Origin: Streptomyces cupreus
GTDB lineage: Bacteria; Actinomycetota; Actinomycetes; Streptomycetales; Streptomycetaceae
Assembly (NCBI RefSeq): GCF_014257025.1
Contig: NZ_JACMSF010000008.1
Span: forward strand, 62,001 to 126,000
Reading direction: 5' to 3'
Length of the DNA stretch: 64,000 nucleotides
A program made the position numbers and the translations under genes. This document shows positions 1 through 9,595 of this stretch, piece by piece (positions within the stretch are counted from its first letter, which is position 1; the number at the start of each line of letters is the position of its first letter). Under the pieces are notes generated by a model. The model saw nothing but the letters and a program-made list of their open reading frames with translations. It searched no databases and had not been told where the DNA came from.

Positions 1-1375
1 CGCCAACCACCTGGCGACCCTGCGGACGACCGACGGGTACGAGCGCTTCCTGACCCGCACGAAGGAGATCCTCGACCGCACGCCGGTCGTCGGAAAGCCG
101 CTCTACGAGACCCTCCACGGCGCCAAGAAGGGCCTGAAGGACTTCATCGCCCCGCAGGGCATGTTCGAGGACCTCGGCCTGAAGTACGTCGGCCCCATCG
201 ACGGCCACGACATCGAGGCCCTGGAGTCGGCCCTCGCCCGCGCCAAGCGCTTCGGCGGCCCCGTCATCGTGCACTGCCTCACCGAGAAGGGCCGCGGCTA
301 CCAGCCCGCCCTCCAGGACGAGGCCGACCGCTTCCACGGCATCGGCCCCATCCACCCCGACACCGGCCTGCCGATCAAGGCCTCGGGCGCCGACTGGACG
401 TCCGTCTTCGGCGACGAGATGGTCAAGCTCGGCAAGGAGCGCGAGGACATCGTGGCGATCACCGCGGCGATGCTCCAGCCGGTCGGCCTGAAGAAGTTCG
501 CGGACACCTTCCCGGACCGGATCTACGACGTCGGCATCGCCGAGCAGCACGGCGCCGTGTCCGCCGCCGGCCTGGCGACGGGCGGCCTGCACCCTGTCTT
601 CGCCGTCTACGCCACCTTCCTCAACCGCGCCTTCGACCAGGTCCTGATGGACGTGGCCCTGCACAAGTGCGGGGTGACCTTCGTCCTGGACCGGGCCGGG
701 GTCACCGGCACCGACGGCGCCTCCCACAACGGCATGTGGGACATGTCGATCCTCCAGGTCGTCCCCGGCCTCAGGCTCGCCGCCCCGCGCGACGCCGACC
801 AGGTCCGCGCCCAGCTCCGCGAGGCCGTCGAGGTCAAGGACGCGCCGACCGTGGTCCGCTTCTCCAAGGGCGCCGTCGGCCCCGCCGTACCGGCCGTGGG
901 CCGCGTCGGCGGCATGGACGTGCTGCGCGAGCCGGGCACCGACCGGCCCGACGTGCTGCTCGTCTCGGTGGGCGCCCTCGCCCCGATGTGCCTGGAGATC
1001 GCCGACCTGCTCGACAAGCAGGGCATCTCCGCCACCGTCGTCGACCCGCGCTGGGTCAAGCCCGTCGACGAGGCCATGGCTCCGCTCGCCGAACGGCACC
1101 GCGTGGTCGTCACCGTCGAGGACAACTCCCGCGTCGGCGGCGTCGGCTCGGCCGTCGCCCAGGCGCTGCGCGACGCCGGGGTCGATGTCCCGCTGCGTGA
1201 CTTCGGCATCCCGCCGCGCTTCCTCGACCACGCCTCGCGCGCCGAGGTCATGGCCGAGATCGGCCTGACGGCCCCGGACATCGCCCGCCAGGTCACCGGC
1301 CTGGTCTCCAAGCTCGACGGCGGGTACGACCGCTCGCCCGCCGAGGTCGACTCGGTGGAGCCCGCGCGCGACTGA
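1..1375 (+). CDS. dxs: 1-deoxy-D-xylulose-5-phosphate synthase (5' end outside window)
   Basis: This enzyme condenses pyruvate with glyceraldehyde 3-phosphate, using thiamine diphosphate, in the first step of the MEP isoprenoid pathway. The reading frame is open from base 2, giving about 457 codons; full-length Dxs is about 640 residues, so the N-terminal third is missing. Visible are the conserved DGHD segment, the GIAEQH motif carrying the cofactor-activating glutamate, and the C-terminal transketolase domain. A strong hairpin follows the stop codon, so the gene probably ends its transcript. The family assignment is clear. Confidence 0.97.
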   Translation, partial: ANHLATLRTTDGYERFLTRTKEILDRTPVVGKPLYETLHGAKKGLKDFIAPQGMFEDLGLKYVGPIDGHDIEALESALARAKRFGGPVIVHCLTEKGRGYQPALQDEADRFHGIGPIHPDTGLPIKASGADWTSVFGDEMVKLGKEREDIVAITAAMLQPVGLKKFADTFPDRIYDVGIAEQHGAVSAAGLATGGLHPVFAVYATFLNRAFDQVLMDVALHKCGVTFVLDRAGVTGTDGASHNGMWDMSILQVVPGLRLAAPRDADQVRAQLREAVEVKDAPTVVRFSKGAVGPAVPAVGRVGGMDVLREPGTDRPDVLLVSVGALAPMCLEIADLLDKQGISATVVDPRWVKPVDEAMAPLAERHRVVVTVEDNSRVGGVGSAVAQALRDAGVDVPLRDFGIPPRFLDHASRAEVMAEIGLTAPDIARQVTGLVSKLDGGYDRSPAEVDSVEPARD

Positions 1376-1385
1376 GTACCGCCGA

Positions 1386-1430
1386 ACGGGCCGGTCCCAC
1401 CCCCCTTTTGCGGTGGTGGAACCGGCCCGT
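1386..1430 (+). terminator. Hairpin terminator after dxs
   Basis: A 10-bp perfect inverted repeat (ACGGGCCGGT at 1386-1395, ACCGGCCCGT at 1421-1430) is continued inward by a partly paired CCACC/GGTGG segment. It begins 10 bases after the dxs stop. A short T run sits in the loop rather than after the stem, as is common for Streptomyces terminators. Confidence 0.75.
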
Positions 1431-1514
1431 CCGTGTGACATCGCCCGTGTCAGGGCATACGCACCACGCCCCCTCTCGATCATGTCGAGGACGACAAGCG
1501 TGGGAGGTACGCCC

Positions 1515-3038
1515 GTGAGCAGCACCCTCTTCCGTACGAAGAAGGTCGAGCAGTCCATCCTCGATACCGAGGAACCCGAGCACGCGCTCAAGAAATCCCT
1601 GTCCGCGCTCGATCTGACGGTCTTCGGCGTCGGTGTCATCATCGGCACCGGAATCTTCGTGCTGACCGGCACCGTCGCCAAGAACAACGCCGGGCCCGCC
1701 GTCGCGCTGGCCTTCGTGGCGGCCGGCGTCGCCTGCGCGCTCGCCGCGCTCTGTTACGCCGAGTTCGCCTCCACGGTCCCGGTCGCCGGGTCCGCCTACA
1801 CCTTCTCGTACGCCTCCCTCGGTGAACTGCCCGCCTGGATCATCGGCTGGGACCTGGTTCTGGAGTTCGCGCTCGGCACGGCGGTGGTCGCCGTCGGCTG
1901 GTCGGGCTATGTCCAGTCGCTCATGGACAACGCGGGCTGGGAGATGCCCGCGGCCCTGGGCAGCAGAGAGGGCGCGGGCGACTTCGGCTTCGACATCCTC
2001 GCCGCCGCGCTGGTCCTCGTCCTCACCTTCATCCTCGTGCTCGGTATGAAGCTGTCCGCACGGATCACGTCGCTCGTCGTCGCCATCAAGGTGACCGTCG
2101 TCATGACCGTGATCATCGCTGGCGCGTTCCTGATCGACGGCGACAACTACGACCCCTTCGTCCCGAAGCAGCAGGCCGTGGAGGCCGGGGAGAGTCTCCA
2201 GGCCCCGCTGATCCAGTTGATGTTCGGCTGGGCGCCCTCCAACTTCGGCGTGATGGGCATCTTCACCGCCGCCTCGGTCGTCTTCTTCGCCTTCATCGGC
2301 TTCGACGTCGTGGCGACCGCCGCCGAGGAGACCAAGAACCCGCAGCGGGACATGCCGCGCGGCATCATCGGTTCCCTCCTGATCTGCACCACGCTGTACG
2401 TCGCCGTGTCGATCGTCGTCACGGGCATGCAGCACTACAGCGAGCTGTCCGTGGACGCCCCGCTCGCCGACGCCTTCAAGGCCACCGGGCATCCCTGGTT
2501 CGCGGGCTTCATCAGCTTCGGCGCGGCGGTCGGGCTGACGACGGTCTGCATGATCCTGCTGCTCGGCCAGACGCGGGTCTTCTTCGCGATGAGCCGCGAC
2601 GGACTGCTGCCGCGCTTCTTCTCCCGCGTCCATCCGAGGTTCAAGACCCCGCACCGGCCGACCATCCTGCTCGGCGTGATCATCGCGATCCTCGCCGGCT
2701 TCACCCCGCTGACCGAACTGGCCGCCCTGGTGAACATCGGCACACTGTTCGCCTTCGTGGTCGTCGCGATCGGCGTGCTGGTCCTCCGCAGGACCCGCCC
2801 CGACCTGCACCGGGCCTTCCGCACCCCGTGGGTGCCGGTCATCCCGATCCTGTCGGTGTGCGCCTCCCTGTGGCTGATGATCAACCTGCCCGCCGAGACC
2901 TGGGTCCGGTTCGCCATCTGGATGGCCGCCGGCTTCTTCGTGTACTTCCTGTACGGCCGTTCCCACAGCCGCCTCGGACGCCACGAGGAGACCACGATCG
3001 GCCAGATCATGAAGCCGCCGCGGGGTGACGCGGAGTAG
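1515..3038 (+). CDS. APC-family amino acid permease
   Basis: An integral membrane transporter of the amino acid-polyamine-organocation superfamily, 507 residues. The GTG start is chosen because GGGAGG lies 7 bases upstream and the protein then begins with the usual short basic cytoplasmic tail; the frame is open further upstream but without a good start. The first helix contains the GIGTGIF-like substrate-binding motif (here VIIGTGIF), followed by about a dozen hydrophobic segments. It is most like cationic amino acid transporters, but substrate cannot be assigned. It stands alone, with hairpins on both sides. Confidence 0.93.
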   Translation: MSSTLFRTKKVEQSILDTEEPEHALKKSLSALDLTVFGVGVIIGTGIFVLTGTVAKNNAGPAVALAFVAAGVACALAALCYAEFASTVPVAGSAYTFSYASLGELPAWIIGWDLVLEFALGTAVVAVGWSGYVQSLMDNAGWEMPAALGSREGAGDFGFDILAAALVLVLTFILVLGMKLSARITSLVVAIKVTVVMTVIIAGAFLIDGDNYDPFVPKQQAVEAGESLQAPLIQLMFGWAPSNFGVMGIFTAASVVFFAFIGFDVVATAAEETKNPQRDMPRGIIGSLLICTTLYVAVSIVVTGMQHYSELSVDAPLADAFKATGHPWFAGFISFGAAVGLTTVCMILLLGQTRVFFAMSRDGLLPRFFSRVHPRFKTPHRPTILLGVIIAILAGFTPLTELAALVNIGTLFAFVVVAIGVLVLRRTRPDLHRAFRTPWVPVIPILSVCASLWLMINLPAETWVRFAIWMAAGFFVYFLYGRSHSRLGRHEETTIGQIMKPPRGDAE

Positions 3039-3056
3039 CCATTCCGGATTGCCTTC

Positions 3057-3098
3057 CCGGCCCCGTATGTCCCGCTCAGGCAGGGACTGCGGGGCCGG
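3057..3098 (+). terminator. Hairpin terminator after the permease gene
   Basis: A perfect 9-bp outer stem (CCGGCCCCG 3057-3065, CGGGGCCGG 3090-3098) encloses a second 5-bp stem (GTCCC/GGGAC). It starts 19 bases past the permease stop and just upstream of the next gene's start. Confidence 0.75.
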
Positions 3099-3113
3099 AT
3101 AGCGTGCACTTCC

Positions 3114-4553
3114 ATGTACGCCGAGCCCCTCGCCCCGCAACGCTCCGTCACCGCACCGCGAGTCGGCGAAGGCTACTGGCGCCGTCTGCTGCCGATGCTG
3201 ACGGCCTTGGCCTGCCTCACCCGCGTCCCGTCCTTCGCCCACCCCCTGTGGAACCCCGACGAGGGCTATCTGGCCGTACAGGCACGCCTGCTGGCCCACG
3301 GCGGAGAGCTGTACGAGACGGTCGTGGACCGCAAGCCCCCGCTCGTACCGTGGCTCTACCAGGGGGCGTTGGCGCTGGCGGGCTCGGATTCGCTGGTGTC
3401 GGTGCGGCTGCTGGCCGTAGGGGCCCATCTGCTGACGGCTGCCCTCCTCGCCTCACTGGCCCGCCGCCGCTGGGGAGATGCGGCGGGCCGTACGGCAGGA
3501 GTCCTGTATCTGCTGATCTCCGTCGGCCTGAACCCCGAGGACGCGCAGGCGGCCGGCTTCGAGGTGTTCATGCTGCCGTGCACGGCGGCCGCGATGTGGT
3601 GCGCGGACCGAAGGCGCTGGGCCGCGGCGGGCGTGGCCGTCGGGTGCGCGTTCCTCGCCAAGCAGACGGGCGGGGCGGTGCTGTTGCCGGTGCTGTGGCT
3701 GTGCGGCGCGTCATGGGGCGGGCTGCTGCGGCTCGGAGTGGGGGCGGTGGCACCCGTGCTCACGGCGGCGGTGCTCACGAACCCGGCGGGCTTCCTGTTC
3801 TGGACGGTCACCGGATCGGGCGCGTACGCGTCCTTCACCGGTTCCGAACTCCACGTCCTCACAAGGGCGTTGGCGAACACGGCGATCCTGACGGTGGCCT
3901 GCGCGGGCCTGCTCCCGCCGCTGGTCCGGGCCTCGCGGATCGCGCGCACGGCCTCGGCGGACGTGTGGCTGTGGCTCGCGGCATCGGCGGGCGCGGTCGT
4001 GCTCGGCTTCCACTTCTTCGGCCACTACTACCTGCAACTGACCGCACCGCTCGCCCTGTTGTCGACAGCGGCGCTGCGGATCCTGCCCAGGGCCCACCGC
4101 ACGCGCGCGGTCGTGACCTCGGCCTGCTGCTGCACCCTGTTCCTGACCTGGGGGATGCTCGCCCCACGCCCGGAACTGACCCACGCCGAGCGCCTGGCGG
4201 ACGCGATCGGCCGCCACACCACCCCGGACGACCGCGTCCTTCTGTGGGGCATACACCCGGAGACGTACTGGCTGGCGAACCGCACGCCGGCCACCCGCTA
4301 TCTGACGGCGGGCCTCCTGACCAACTACAGCGGCGGCCGGGACGGCCCAGAAGTGGGCGAGAAGTACGCGATGCGGGGTGCCTGGACCACGCTCCACCGG
4401 GAACTGGCCGCCCACCCGCCCCGGTTGATCGTCGACGACTCCCGGGGCAAGCCCTACGCCCCGGACCGGATCAGGCCCCTACGACGGCTGCTGGAGGGGT
4501 ACGAGGAGGTGGCGGTGGTCGACGGTGCCGTACTGCACGCCCGGGCGCGGTAG
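3114..4553 (+). CDS. Membrane glycosyltransferase of the PMT/ArnT (GT39/GT83-like) type
   Basis: A 479-residue multipass membrane protein. After a short cytoplasmic tail the first extracytoplasmic loop contains NPDEGYLA, the position of the acidic catalytic motif of lipid-sugar-dependent mannosyl and aminoarabinosyl transferases, followed by DRKPPLVPW, also typical of the family. About ten hydrophobic helices follow and then a soluble C-terminal region. Such proteins transfer sugar from polyprenyl-phosphate donors on the outer membrane face; donor and acceptor are unknown here. It ends back to back with the next, convergent gene with no gap. Confidence 0.8.
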   Translation: MYAEPLAPQRSVTAPRVGEGYWRRLLPMLTALACLTRVPSFAHPLWNPDEGYLAVQARLLAHGGELYETVVDRKPPLVPWLYQGALALAGSDSLVSVRLLAVGAHLLTAALLASLARRRWGDAAGRTAGVLYLLISVGLNPEDAQAAGFEVFMLPCTAAAMWCADRRRWAAAGVAVGCAFLAKQTGGAVLLPVLWLCGASWGGLLRLGVGAVAPVLTAAVLTNPAGFLFWTVTGSGAYASFTGSELHVLTRALANTAILTVACAGLLPPLVRASRIARTASADVWLWLAASAGAVVLGFHFFGHYYLQLTAPLALLSTAALRILPRAHRTRAVVTSACCCTLFLTWGMLAPRPELTHAERLADAIGRHTTPDDRVLLWGIHPETYWLANRTPATRYLTAGLLTNYSGGRDGPEVGEKYAMRGAWTTLHRELAAHPPRLIVDDSRGKPYAPDRIRPLRRLLEGYEEVAVVDGAVLHARAR

Positions 4554-4922
4554 TCACGGCCGTACCGTCCGAGGCCCCGCCACCTCCGCCCCCAGCTCCG
4601 TCACCCGCCGCCGCAGTTCCCGGTCCGCCGTCACCACCAGGCACGGGCGCTCGGCCGCCCGCCCCGCGACCAGGCCCACCATGTGGTCGTCCCCGCTGCC
4701 CTCCGCGGACTCCACGCGCACCCCCGCCACCGACGAGACCCCCCGAGCCGCCCCCTCCACCACCAGCACGATCTCCACCGGCCCCGACCGCCCCGGCACC
4801 CCGTCCGCCGCCAGCCGGTCCCGCAACCGCTCGGCCGCTCCCTTGCGGTCCCGCCACCAGCCATCCGGCACCGACCCGACGACGTTCGCGGCGTCGACGA
4901 TCACAAGCAAGGCAGACTCCAT
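4554..4922 (-). CDS. Small NYN/PIN-like domain protein
   Basis: A 122-residue protein beginning MESALLVIVDAANVVGS. The hydrophobic strand followed by DAANVV is the signature of NYN (PIN-like) metal-dependent nuclease folds, and a second acidic cluster (GSGDDHMV, about residues 76-82) and VVTADREL near residue 97 complete the usual acidic site. It may act on RNA, but that is inference from the fold. It is convergent with the membrane glycosyltransferase gene and divergent from the next gene. Confidence 0.72.
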   Translation of the reverse strand: MESALLVIVDAANVVGSVPDGWWRDRKGAAERLRDRLAADGVPGRSGPVEIVLVVEGAARGVSSVAGVRVESAEGSGDDHMVGLVAGRAAERPCLVVTADRELRRRVTELGAEVAGPRTVRP

Positions 4923-4973
4923 GGGCCCAGGGTCGCACGCGGTGCCCGGGACGCCCCCGTTTAGAGTGATCCG

Positions 4974-5987
4974 GTGAACGGCGACTGGCTCATACGCGGT
5001 CGAGATGGCCGCCTCAGCGTCTACTGGCACACCCAGGACGCCGTCCTGTGCCGTGCGGAGCAGGTCCCCGGCGGCCCCTGGGCCGCGCCGCGCCGAGTGG
5101 GCGGCGAGCAGAAGGTGCGGACGGGCTTCGCCCTGGGCCAGGGCGCGGACGGCTACGCCCATCTCATCGCCTGGCGGCCCACCCGTTCGGGGGAATCGGG
5201 CCTGGTGCATTCCACGCACTTCCGTCCGCTCCTCGCCGCCCTTGACTGGCTGCCCATCGGTCACCCCAACAAGCAGGGCGAGCGCACCGGCACCCCGGCG
5301 GTCGCCGTCGACGCGGAGGGCCGCGCGTACCTCTTCGTACGCAATCGCGGCAAGGGCGTCCACACCATCAACCAGAAGGAACGCGGCGGCTGGAACGGCT
5401 GGCACGATCTGAAGGGCTCCAAGGTGGGCGAGGAACTCGTCGCCGTCACCGCCGAGTCGGGCCTGGTCGGGGTGTACGCCACCAACCCCACCGGCGTCCT
5501 GCGCTGGCTCCAGCGGGAACCGGGCGGCCGTCCCGTCGCGGCCGACCCCTTGGCCGTACGGATCGCTCCGGGGACCCTGAGCGCCCTGCCGACCTCGAAG
5601 GAGCACACGACCCTCTTCTTCGCGGACCCCGAGGGCGTGCTGTACGCCTGGCGTCCGGACGGCGATCCGCTCCCCCTGCTCGCCGCCGCGGGCCCGGGGC
5701 CGGTGTCCGCCGTCCGCTGTGTCCTGGACGGCCACGACTGCACCCTGCTCGCCCAGCGCTCGTCCTCCGGCAGGGTGGCGTTCGCCGCGTATCCGACGGA
5801 GCAGGAGTCGGCGGGCCTGTGGTGGACGGAGTCGGGACCGACCCTGCCCGCGGGCACCCGGGTCGCCGTGGCGGAGGACGCCGAGGGCCGCGTGGTGGCG
5901 GCGACCCTCACCCCGGACGGCGTCCTGCGCCTGGCCCGCCAGAAGGACGAGCCTGGCCTGGCGTTGGCGGCGTGGCGGACTATTTAG
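4974..5987 (+). CDS. Hypothetical protein, probable beta-propeller
   Basis: A 337-residue soluble protein with a GTG start. There is no signal peptide. It contains repeated short segments with Trp and Gly at regular spacing (for example WHTQDAV, WRPTRSG, WNGWHDL, WRPDGD, WWTESG), consistent with blades of a propeller of the PLL or sialidase-like kind. I do not recognise a catalytic motif and cannot assign a function. It is transcribed alone. Confidence 0.7.
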   Translation: MNGDWLIRGRDGRLSVYWHTQDAVLCRAEQVPGGPWAAPRRVGGEQKVRTGFALGQGADGYAHLIAWRPTRSGESGLVHSTHFRPLLAALDWLPIGHPNKQGERTGTPAVAVDAEGRAYLFVRNRGKGVHTINQKERGGWNGWHDLKGSKVGEELVAVTAESGLVGVYATNPTGVLRWLQREPGGRPVAADPLAVRIAPGTLSALPTSKEHTTLFFADPEGVLYAWRPDGDPLPLLAAAGPGPVSAVRCVLDGHDCTLLAQRSSSGRVAFAAYPTEQESAGLWWTESGPTLPAGTRVAVAEDAEGRVVAATLTPDGVLRLARQKDEPGLALAAWRTI

Positions 5988-6052
5988 CCCGTCCGGCGTT
6001 TGAGGACGAGGCCGTTCAGGCCGATACGGGGGTCTGGGGGCGCAGCCCCCCA
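5987..6052. repeat. Streptomyces-type dispersed intergenic repeat
   Basis: The stretch contains CCCGTCCGGCGTTTGAGGAC, later GGCCGTTCAGGCCGAT, and ends in the palindromic GGGGGCGCAGCCCCC. I recognise this as the family of short palindromic repeats scattered between Streptomyces genes. Its function is unknown; here it sits directly after a stop codon. Confidence 0.7.
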
Positions 6053-6059
6053 GGAGCGA

Positions 6060-6107
6060 GAACGCCGGTGCCTCGCACACCAACTGGCATGCGAGGCACC
6101 GGCGTTC
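6060..6107. terminator. Bidirectional hairpin between convergent genes
   Basis: A perfect 18-bp stem (6060-6077 pairs with 6090-6107) with a 12-base loop lies between the upstream plus-strand gene and the end of the minus-strand beta-oxidation operon, so it can stop transcription from both sides. Confidence 0.85.
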
Positions 6108-6119
6108 ACAGCGGAGCGC

Positions 6120-8249
6120 CTAAGCGGGAACCGAAGCAACCCCCGGCGCCAGGAACTTCCTTCCGTTCACGCGCTCCGAGACACCCTCGCGGTCCAGGTA
6201 CGGCGTGATGCCGCCCAGGTGGAAGGGCCAGCCGGCGCCCGTGATCAGGCACAGGTCGATGTCCTGGGCCTCGGCGACGACACCCTCGGCGAGCATGAGC
6301 CCGATCTCCTGGGCGACGGCGTCGAGAACGCGCGCCCGCACCTGCTCCTCGGTCAGGACGACATCGCCCTGCTTCAGCAGCGCGGCGACCTCCGGGTCCA
6401 GCTCAGGCTTGCCGGAGTCGTAGACGTAGAAGCCGCGCTTGCCCGCCTTGACGACGGCCGCGAGGTTCGGAGAGACCGTGAAGCGGTCCGGGAAGGCCCG
6501 GTTGAGGGTCTCCGAGACGTGCAGACCGATCGCGGGACCGACCAGCTCCAGCAGCACCAGCGGGGACATCGGCAGACCGAGCGGCTCGACGGCCTTCTCG
6601 GCGACCTCGACCGAGGTGCCCTCGTCGATGACGTTCTGGATCTCGCCCATGAAGCGGGTGAGGATGCGGTTCACGACGAACGCCGGGGCGTCCTTCACCA
6701 GGACCGCGGTCTTCTTCAGCTTCTTGGCGACGGCGAAGGCCGTGGCCAGCGAGGCGTCGTCCGTCTGCTCACCGCGGACGATCTCCAGCAGCGGCAGGAC
6801 CGCGACCGGGTTGAAGAAGTGGAAGCCGACGACCCGCTCGGGGTTCTTCAGCTTCGACGCCATCTCGGTGACCGACAGCGAGGAGGTGTTGGTGGCGAGG
6901 ATCGCGTGCGCCGGGGCGACCGCCTCGACCTCCGCGAACACCTGCTGCTTGACGCCGATCTCCTCGAAGACGGCCTCGATGATGAAGTCGGCGTCGGCGA
7001 AGCCCTCGGCCTTGTCCAGGACACCGGTGACCAGGGCCTTGAGGCGGTTGGCCTTGTCCTGGTTGATACGGCCCTTGCCGAGCAGCTTCTCGATCTCGGC
7101 GTGGACGTAGCCCACACCCTTGTCGACGCGCTCCTGGTCGATGTCGGTCAGCACGACCGGCACCTCGAGGCGGCGCAGGAAGAGCAGCGCGAGCTGGGAG
7201 GCCATCAGACCGGCGCCGACGACACCGACCTTGGTGACCGGGCGGGCCAGGTTCTTGTCCGGGGCACCGGCCGGGCGCTTGCCGCGCTTCTGCACGAGGT
7301 TGAACGCGTAGATACCGGCGCGCAGTTCGCCACCCATGATCAGGTCGGCGAGCGCGACGTCCTCGGCGTCGTAGCCCTGCTGGAGGTCGCCGTTCTTGGC
7401 GGCGGCGATGATGTCCAGGGCGCGGTAGGCGGCCGGAGCGGCGCCGTGCACCTTGGAGTCCGCGATGAAGCGGCCCTTGGCGACGGCCTGGTCCCAGGCC
7501 TCGCCGCGGTCGATCACCGGACGCTCGACCTCGACATCGCCCTTCAGTACCTGGGCGGTCCAGATCAGCGACTGCTCAAGGAAGTCGGCGCCCTCGAAGA
7601 TGGCGTCGGCGATGCCCAGGTCGAAGACCTGCTGGCCCCCCAGCTGCTTGTTCTGGTTGAGGCTGTTCTCGATGATCACCGAGACGGCCTTGTCGGCACC
7701 GATCAGGTTCGGCAGGATCGTGCAGCCGCCCCAGCCCGGGACCAGACCGAGGAAGACCTCGGGAAGCGAGAAGGCAGGGAGCGCCTTGGAGACGGTCCGG
7801 TACTTGCAGTGCAGACCGACCTCGACGCCGCCGCCCATCGCGGCACCGTTGTAGTACGCGAAGGTCGGCACGGCCAGGCCCGCGAGGCGCTTGAAGACCT
7901 CGTGGCCGCCCTTGCCGATGGCCAGCGCGTCCTTGTGCTCCTTCAGCAGCTCGACGCCCTTGAGGTCGGCGCCGACGGCGAAGATGAACGGCTTGCCGGT
8001 GATGCCGACGCCGACGATGTCGCCGTCCGCGGCCTCCTTCTCGACCTGGTCGATGGCGGTGTTGAGGTTCGCCAGCGAGGCCGGGCCGAAGGTGGTCGGC
8101 TTGGTGTGGTCGAAGCCGTTGTCCAGCGTGATCAGGGCGAAGCGCCCGGCGCCGAACGGCAGGTCGAGATGGCGTACGTGCGCGGACGTCACGACCTCGT
8201 CCGGGAACAGCTCGGCCGCGCCCTTCAGGAGCTCAGCGGTGGTGCTCAC
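6120..8249 (-). CDS. Fatty-acid oxidation complex alpha subunit (enoyl-CoA hydratase / 3-hydroxyacyl-CoA dehydrogenase)
   Basis: A bifunctional beta-oxidation enzyme, 709 residues. The N-terminal ~290 residues are a crotonase domain (oxyanion motif around YNGAAMGGG), followed by the Rossmann NAD-binding domain (GVVGAGLMASQLA) and the C-terminal 3-hydroxyacyl-CoA dehydrogenase domains (FHFFNPVAVLPLLE). The GTG start overlaps the thiolase stop as GTGA, so I chose it over an in-frame upstream codon; the two genes are translationally coupled. With the thiolase it forms the FadAB-like multienzyme pair. Confidence 0.95.
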   Translation of the reverse strand: MSTTAELLKGAAELFPDEVVTSAHVRHLDLPFGAGRFALITLDNGFDHTKPTTFGPASLANLNTAIDQVEKEAADGDIVGVGITGKPFIFAVGADLKGVELLKEHKDALAIGKGGHEVFKRLAGLAVPTFAYYNGAAMGGGVEVGLHCKYRTVSKALPAFSLPEVFLGLVPGWGGCTILPNLIGADKAVSVIIENSLNQNKQLGGQQVFDLGIADAIFEGADFLEQSLIWTAQVLKGDVEVERPVIDRGEAWDQAVAKGRFIADSKVHGAAPAAYRALDIIAAAKNGDLQQGYDAEDVALADLIMGGELRAGIYAFNLVQKRGKRPAGAPDKNLARPVTKVGVVGAGLMASQLALLFLRRLEVPVVLTDIDQERVDKGVGYVHAEIEKLLGKGRINQDKANRLKALVTGVLDKAEGFADADFIIEAVFEEIGVKQQVFAEVEAVAPAHAILATNTSSLSVTEMASKLKNPERVVGFHFFNPVAVLPLLEIVRGEQTDDASLATAFAVAKKLKKTAVLVKDAPAFVVNRILTRFMGEIQNVIDEGTSVEVAEKAVEPLGLPMSPLVLLELVGPAIGLHVSETLNRAFPDRFTVSPNLAAVVKAGKRGFYVYDSGKPELDPEVAALLKQGDVVLTEEQVRARVLDAVAQEIGLMLAEGVVAEAQDIDLCLITGAGWPFHLGGITPYLDREGVSERVNGRKFLAPGVASVPA

Positions 8250-9472
8250 TTGTTGCCTCCGGCGTCCTTGTGGTGCGGGTTCTCCCAGATCACCGTGGCG
8301 CCCATGCCGAAGCCGACGCACATGGTGGTGAGGCCGTAACGGACCTCCGGCTGCTCCTCGAACTGGCGGGCCAGCTGCGTCATCAGACGCACGCCGGAGG
8401 AGGCCAGCGGGTGACCGTAGGCGATGGCGCCGCCGTACTGGTTGACGCGTGCGTCGTCGTCGGCGATGCCGTAGTGCTCCAGGAAGGCGAGCACCTGGAC
8501 GGCGAAGGCCTCGTTGATCTCGAAGAGGTTGATGTCCTCGATCGACAGGCCGGCCTTGGCGAGGGCCTTCTCCGTCGCCGGGATCGGGCCGTAGCCCATG
8601 ACCTCCGGCTCCACGCCCGCGAAGGCGTAGGAGACGAGGCGCATCTTCACCGGGAGGTTGTTCTCGCGGGCGAAGTCCTCGGAGGCGATGATCGAGGCGG
8701 TGGCGCCGTCGTTCAGACCGGCCGCGTTACCGGCGGTGACCCGGCCGTGGACGCGGAACGGGGTCTTCAGACCGGCCAGGTTCTCCAGCGTGGTGCCCGG
8801 GCGCATCGGCTCGTCGGCGGTGACCAGGCCCCAGCCCGTCTCGCCCGCCTCCGGGTTGGTGCGGCGCACCGAGATCGGCACCAGGTCCTGCTGGATCTTG
8901 CCGTTGGCGTAAGCCTTGGCGGCCTTCTCCTGCGAACGCACCGCGTACTCGTCGGCGCGCTGCTTGGTGATCGTCGGGTAGCGGTCGTGCAGGTTCTCGG
9001 CGGTCATGCCCATGAACAGCGCCGACTCGTCGACCAGCTTCTCGCTGACGAACCGCGGGTTCGGGTCGACGCCCTCGCCCATCGGGTGGCGGCCCATGTG
9101 CTCGACACCACCGGCGATGACGGCGTCGTAGGCGCCGAAGGCGATGGAACCGGCCGTGGTGGTGACGGCGGTCAGGGCGCCGGCGCACATACGGTCGATC
9201 GAGTAGCCGGGCACCGACTGCGGCAGCCCGGCGAGGATGCCGGCCGTGCGGCCGATGGTGAGGCCCTGGTCACCGATCTGCGTGGTCGCGGCGATGGCGA
9301 CCTCGTCGATCTTCTTCGGGTCGAGGCCGGGGTTGCGGCGCAGCAGCTCCCGGATCGCCTTCACGACAAGGTCGTCGGCACGGGTCTCGTGGTAGATGCC
9401 CTTCGGGCCCGCCTTGCCGAACGGGGTGCGGACGCCGTCGACGAAGACGACGTCCCTGACGGTACGAGGCAC
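8246..9472 (-). CDS. Acetyl-CoA acetyltransferase / 3-ketoacyl-CoA thiolase
   Basis: The 408-residue thiolase catalyses the last step of beta-oxidation. It has the nucleophilic-cysteine region (SIDRMCAGALTAV), the GHPLASSG motif and the C-terminal catalytic CVGFGMG. The GTG at 9470-9472 is chosen because GGAGGA lies a short distance upstream and the next residues (RDVVFVDGVRTPFGK) are the canonical N-terminus. First gene of a two-gene operon. Confidence 0.95.
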   Translation of the reverse strand: MPRTVRDVVFVDGVRTPFGKAGPKGIYHETRADDLVVKAIRELLRRNPGLDPKKIDEVAIAATTQIGDQGLTIGRTAGILAGLPQSVPGYSIDRMCAGALTAVTTTAGSIAFGAYDAVIAGGVEHMGRHPMGEGVDPNPRFVSEKLVDESALFMGMTAENLHDRYPTITKQRADEYAVRSQEKAAKAYANGKIQQDLVPISVRRTNPEAGETGWGLVTADEPMRPGTTLENLAGLKTPFRVHGRVTAGNAAGLNDGATASIIASEDFARENNLPVKMRLVSYAFAGVEPEVMGYGPIPATEKALAKAGLSIEDINLFEINEAFAVQVLAFLEHYGIADDDARVNQYGGAIAYGHPLASSGVRLMTQLARQFEEQPEVRYGLTTMCVGFGMGATVIWENPHHKDAGGNK

Positions 9473-9545
9473 GATGGCTCTCCTCCAGGGTGCGGGACTG
9501 CACTGCTGCGGCACGCATGCACTGAGCGCGCGCTTACGACCATGC

Positions 9546-9557
9546 TACTTATGAGTA
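9546..9557. promoter_or_regulatory. Short palindrome upstream of the thiolase operon
   Basis: TACT-TATG-AGTA, centred about 80 bases upstream of the thiolase start in an AT-rich patch. It has the form of an operator for a TetR- or GntR-type fatty-acid regulator. No regulator gene is adjacent, so this is only a candidate. Confidence 0.35.
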
Positions 9558-9595
9558 ACGTAGCTGCACAGTCCCGCAGGACCAAGCGGTGAAGG

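Noticed and set aside
1293..3428. Long minus-strand open frame opposite dxs and the permease
   Set aside because: It runs across two genes and both terminators, and its translation is repetitive Asp/Gly/His/Arg; it is a composition artefact.
6000..8339. Long plus-strand open frame opposite the beta-oxidation alpha-subunit gene
   Set aside because: It is antisense to a clearly conserved enzyme, has His/Asp/Gly-rich low-complexity composition typical of high-GC shadow frames, and no ribosome binding site.
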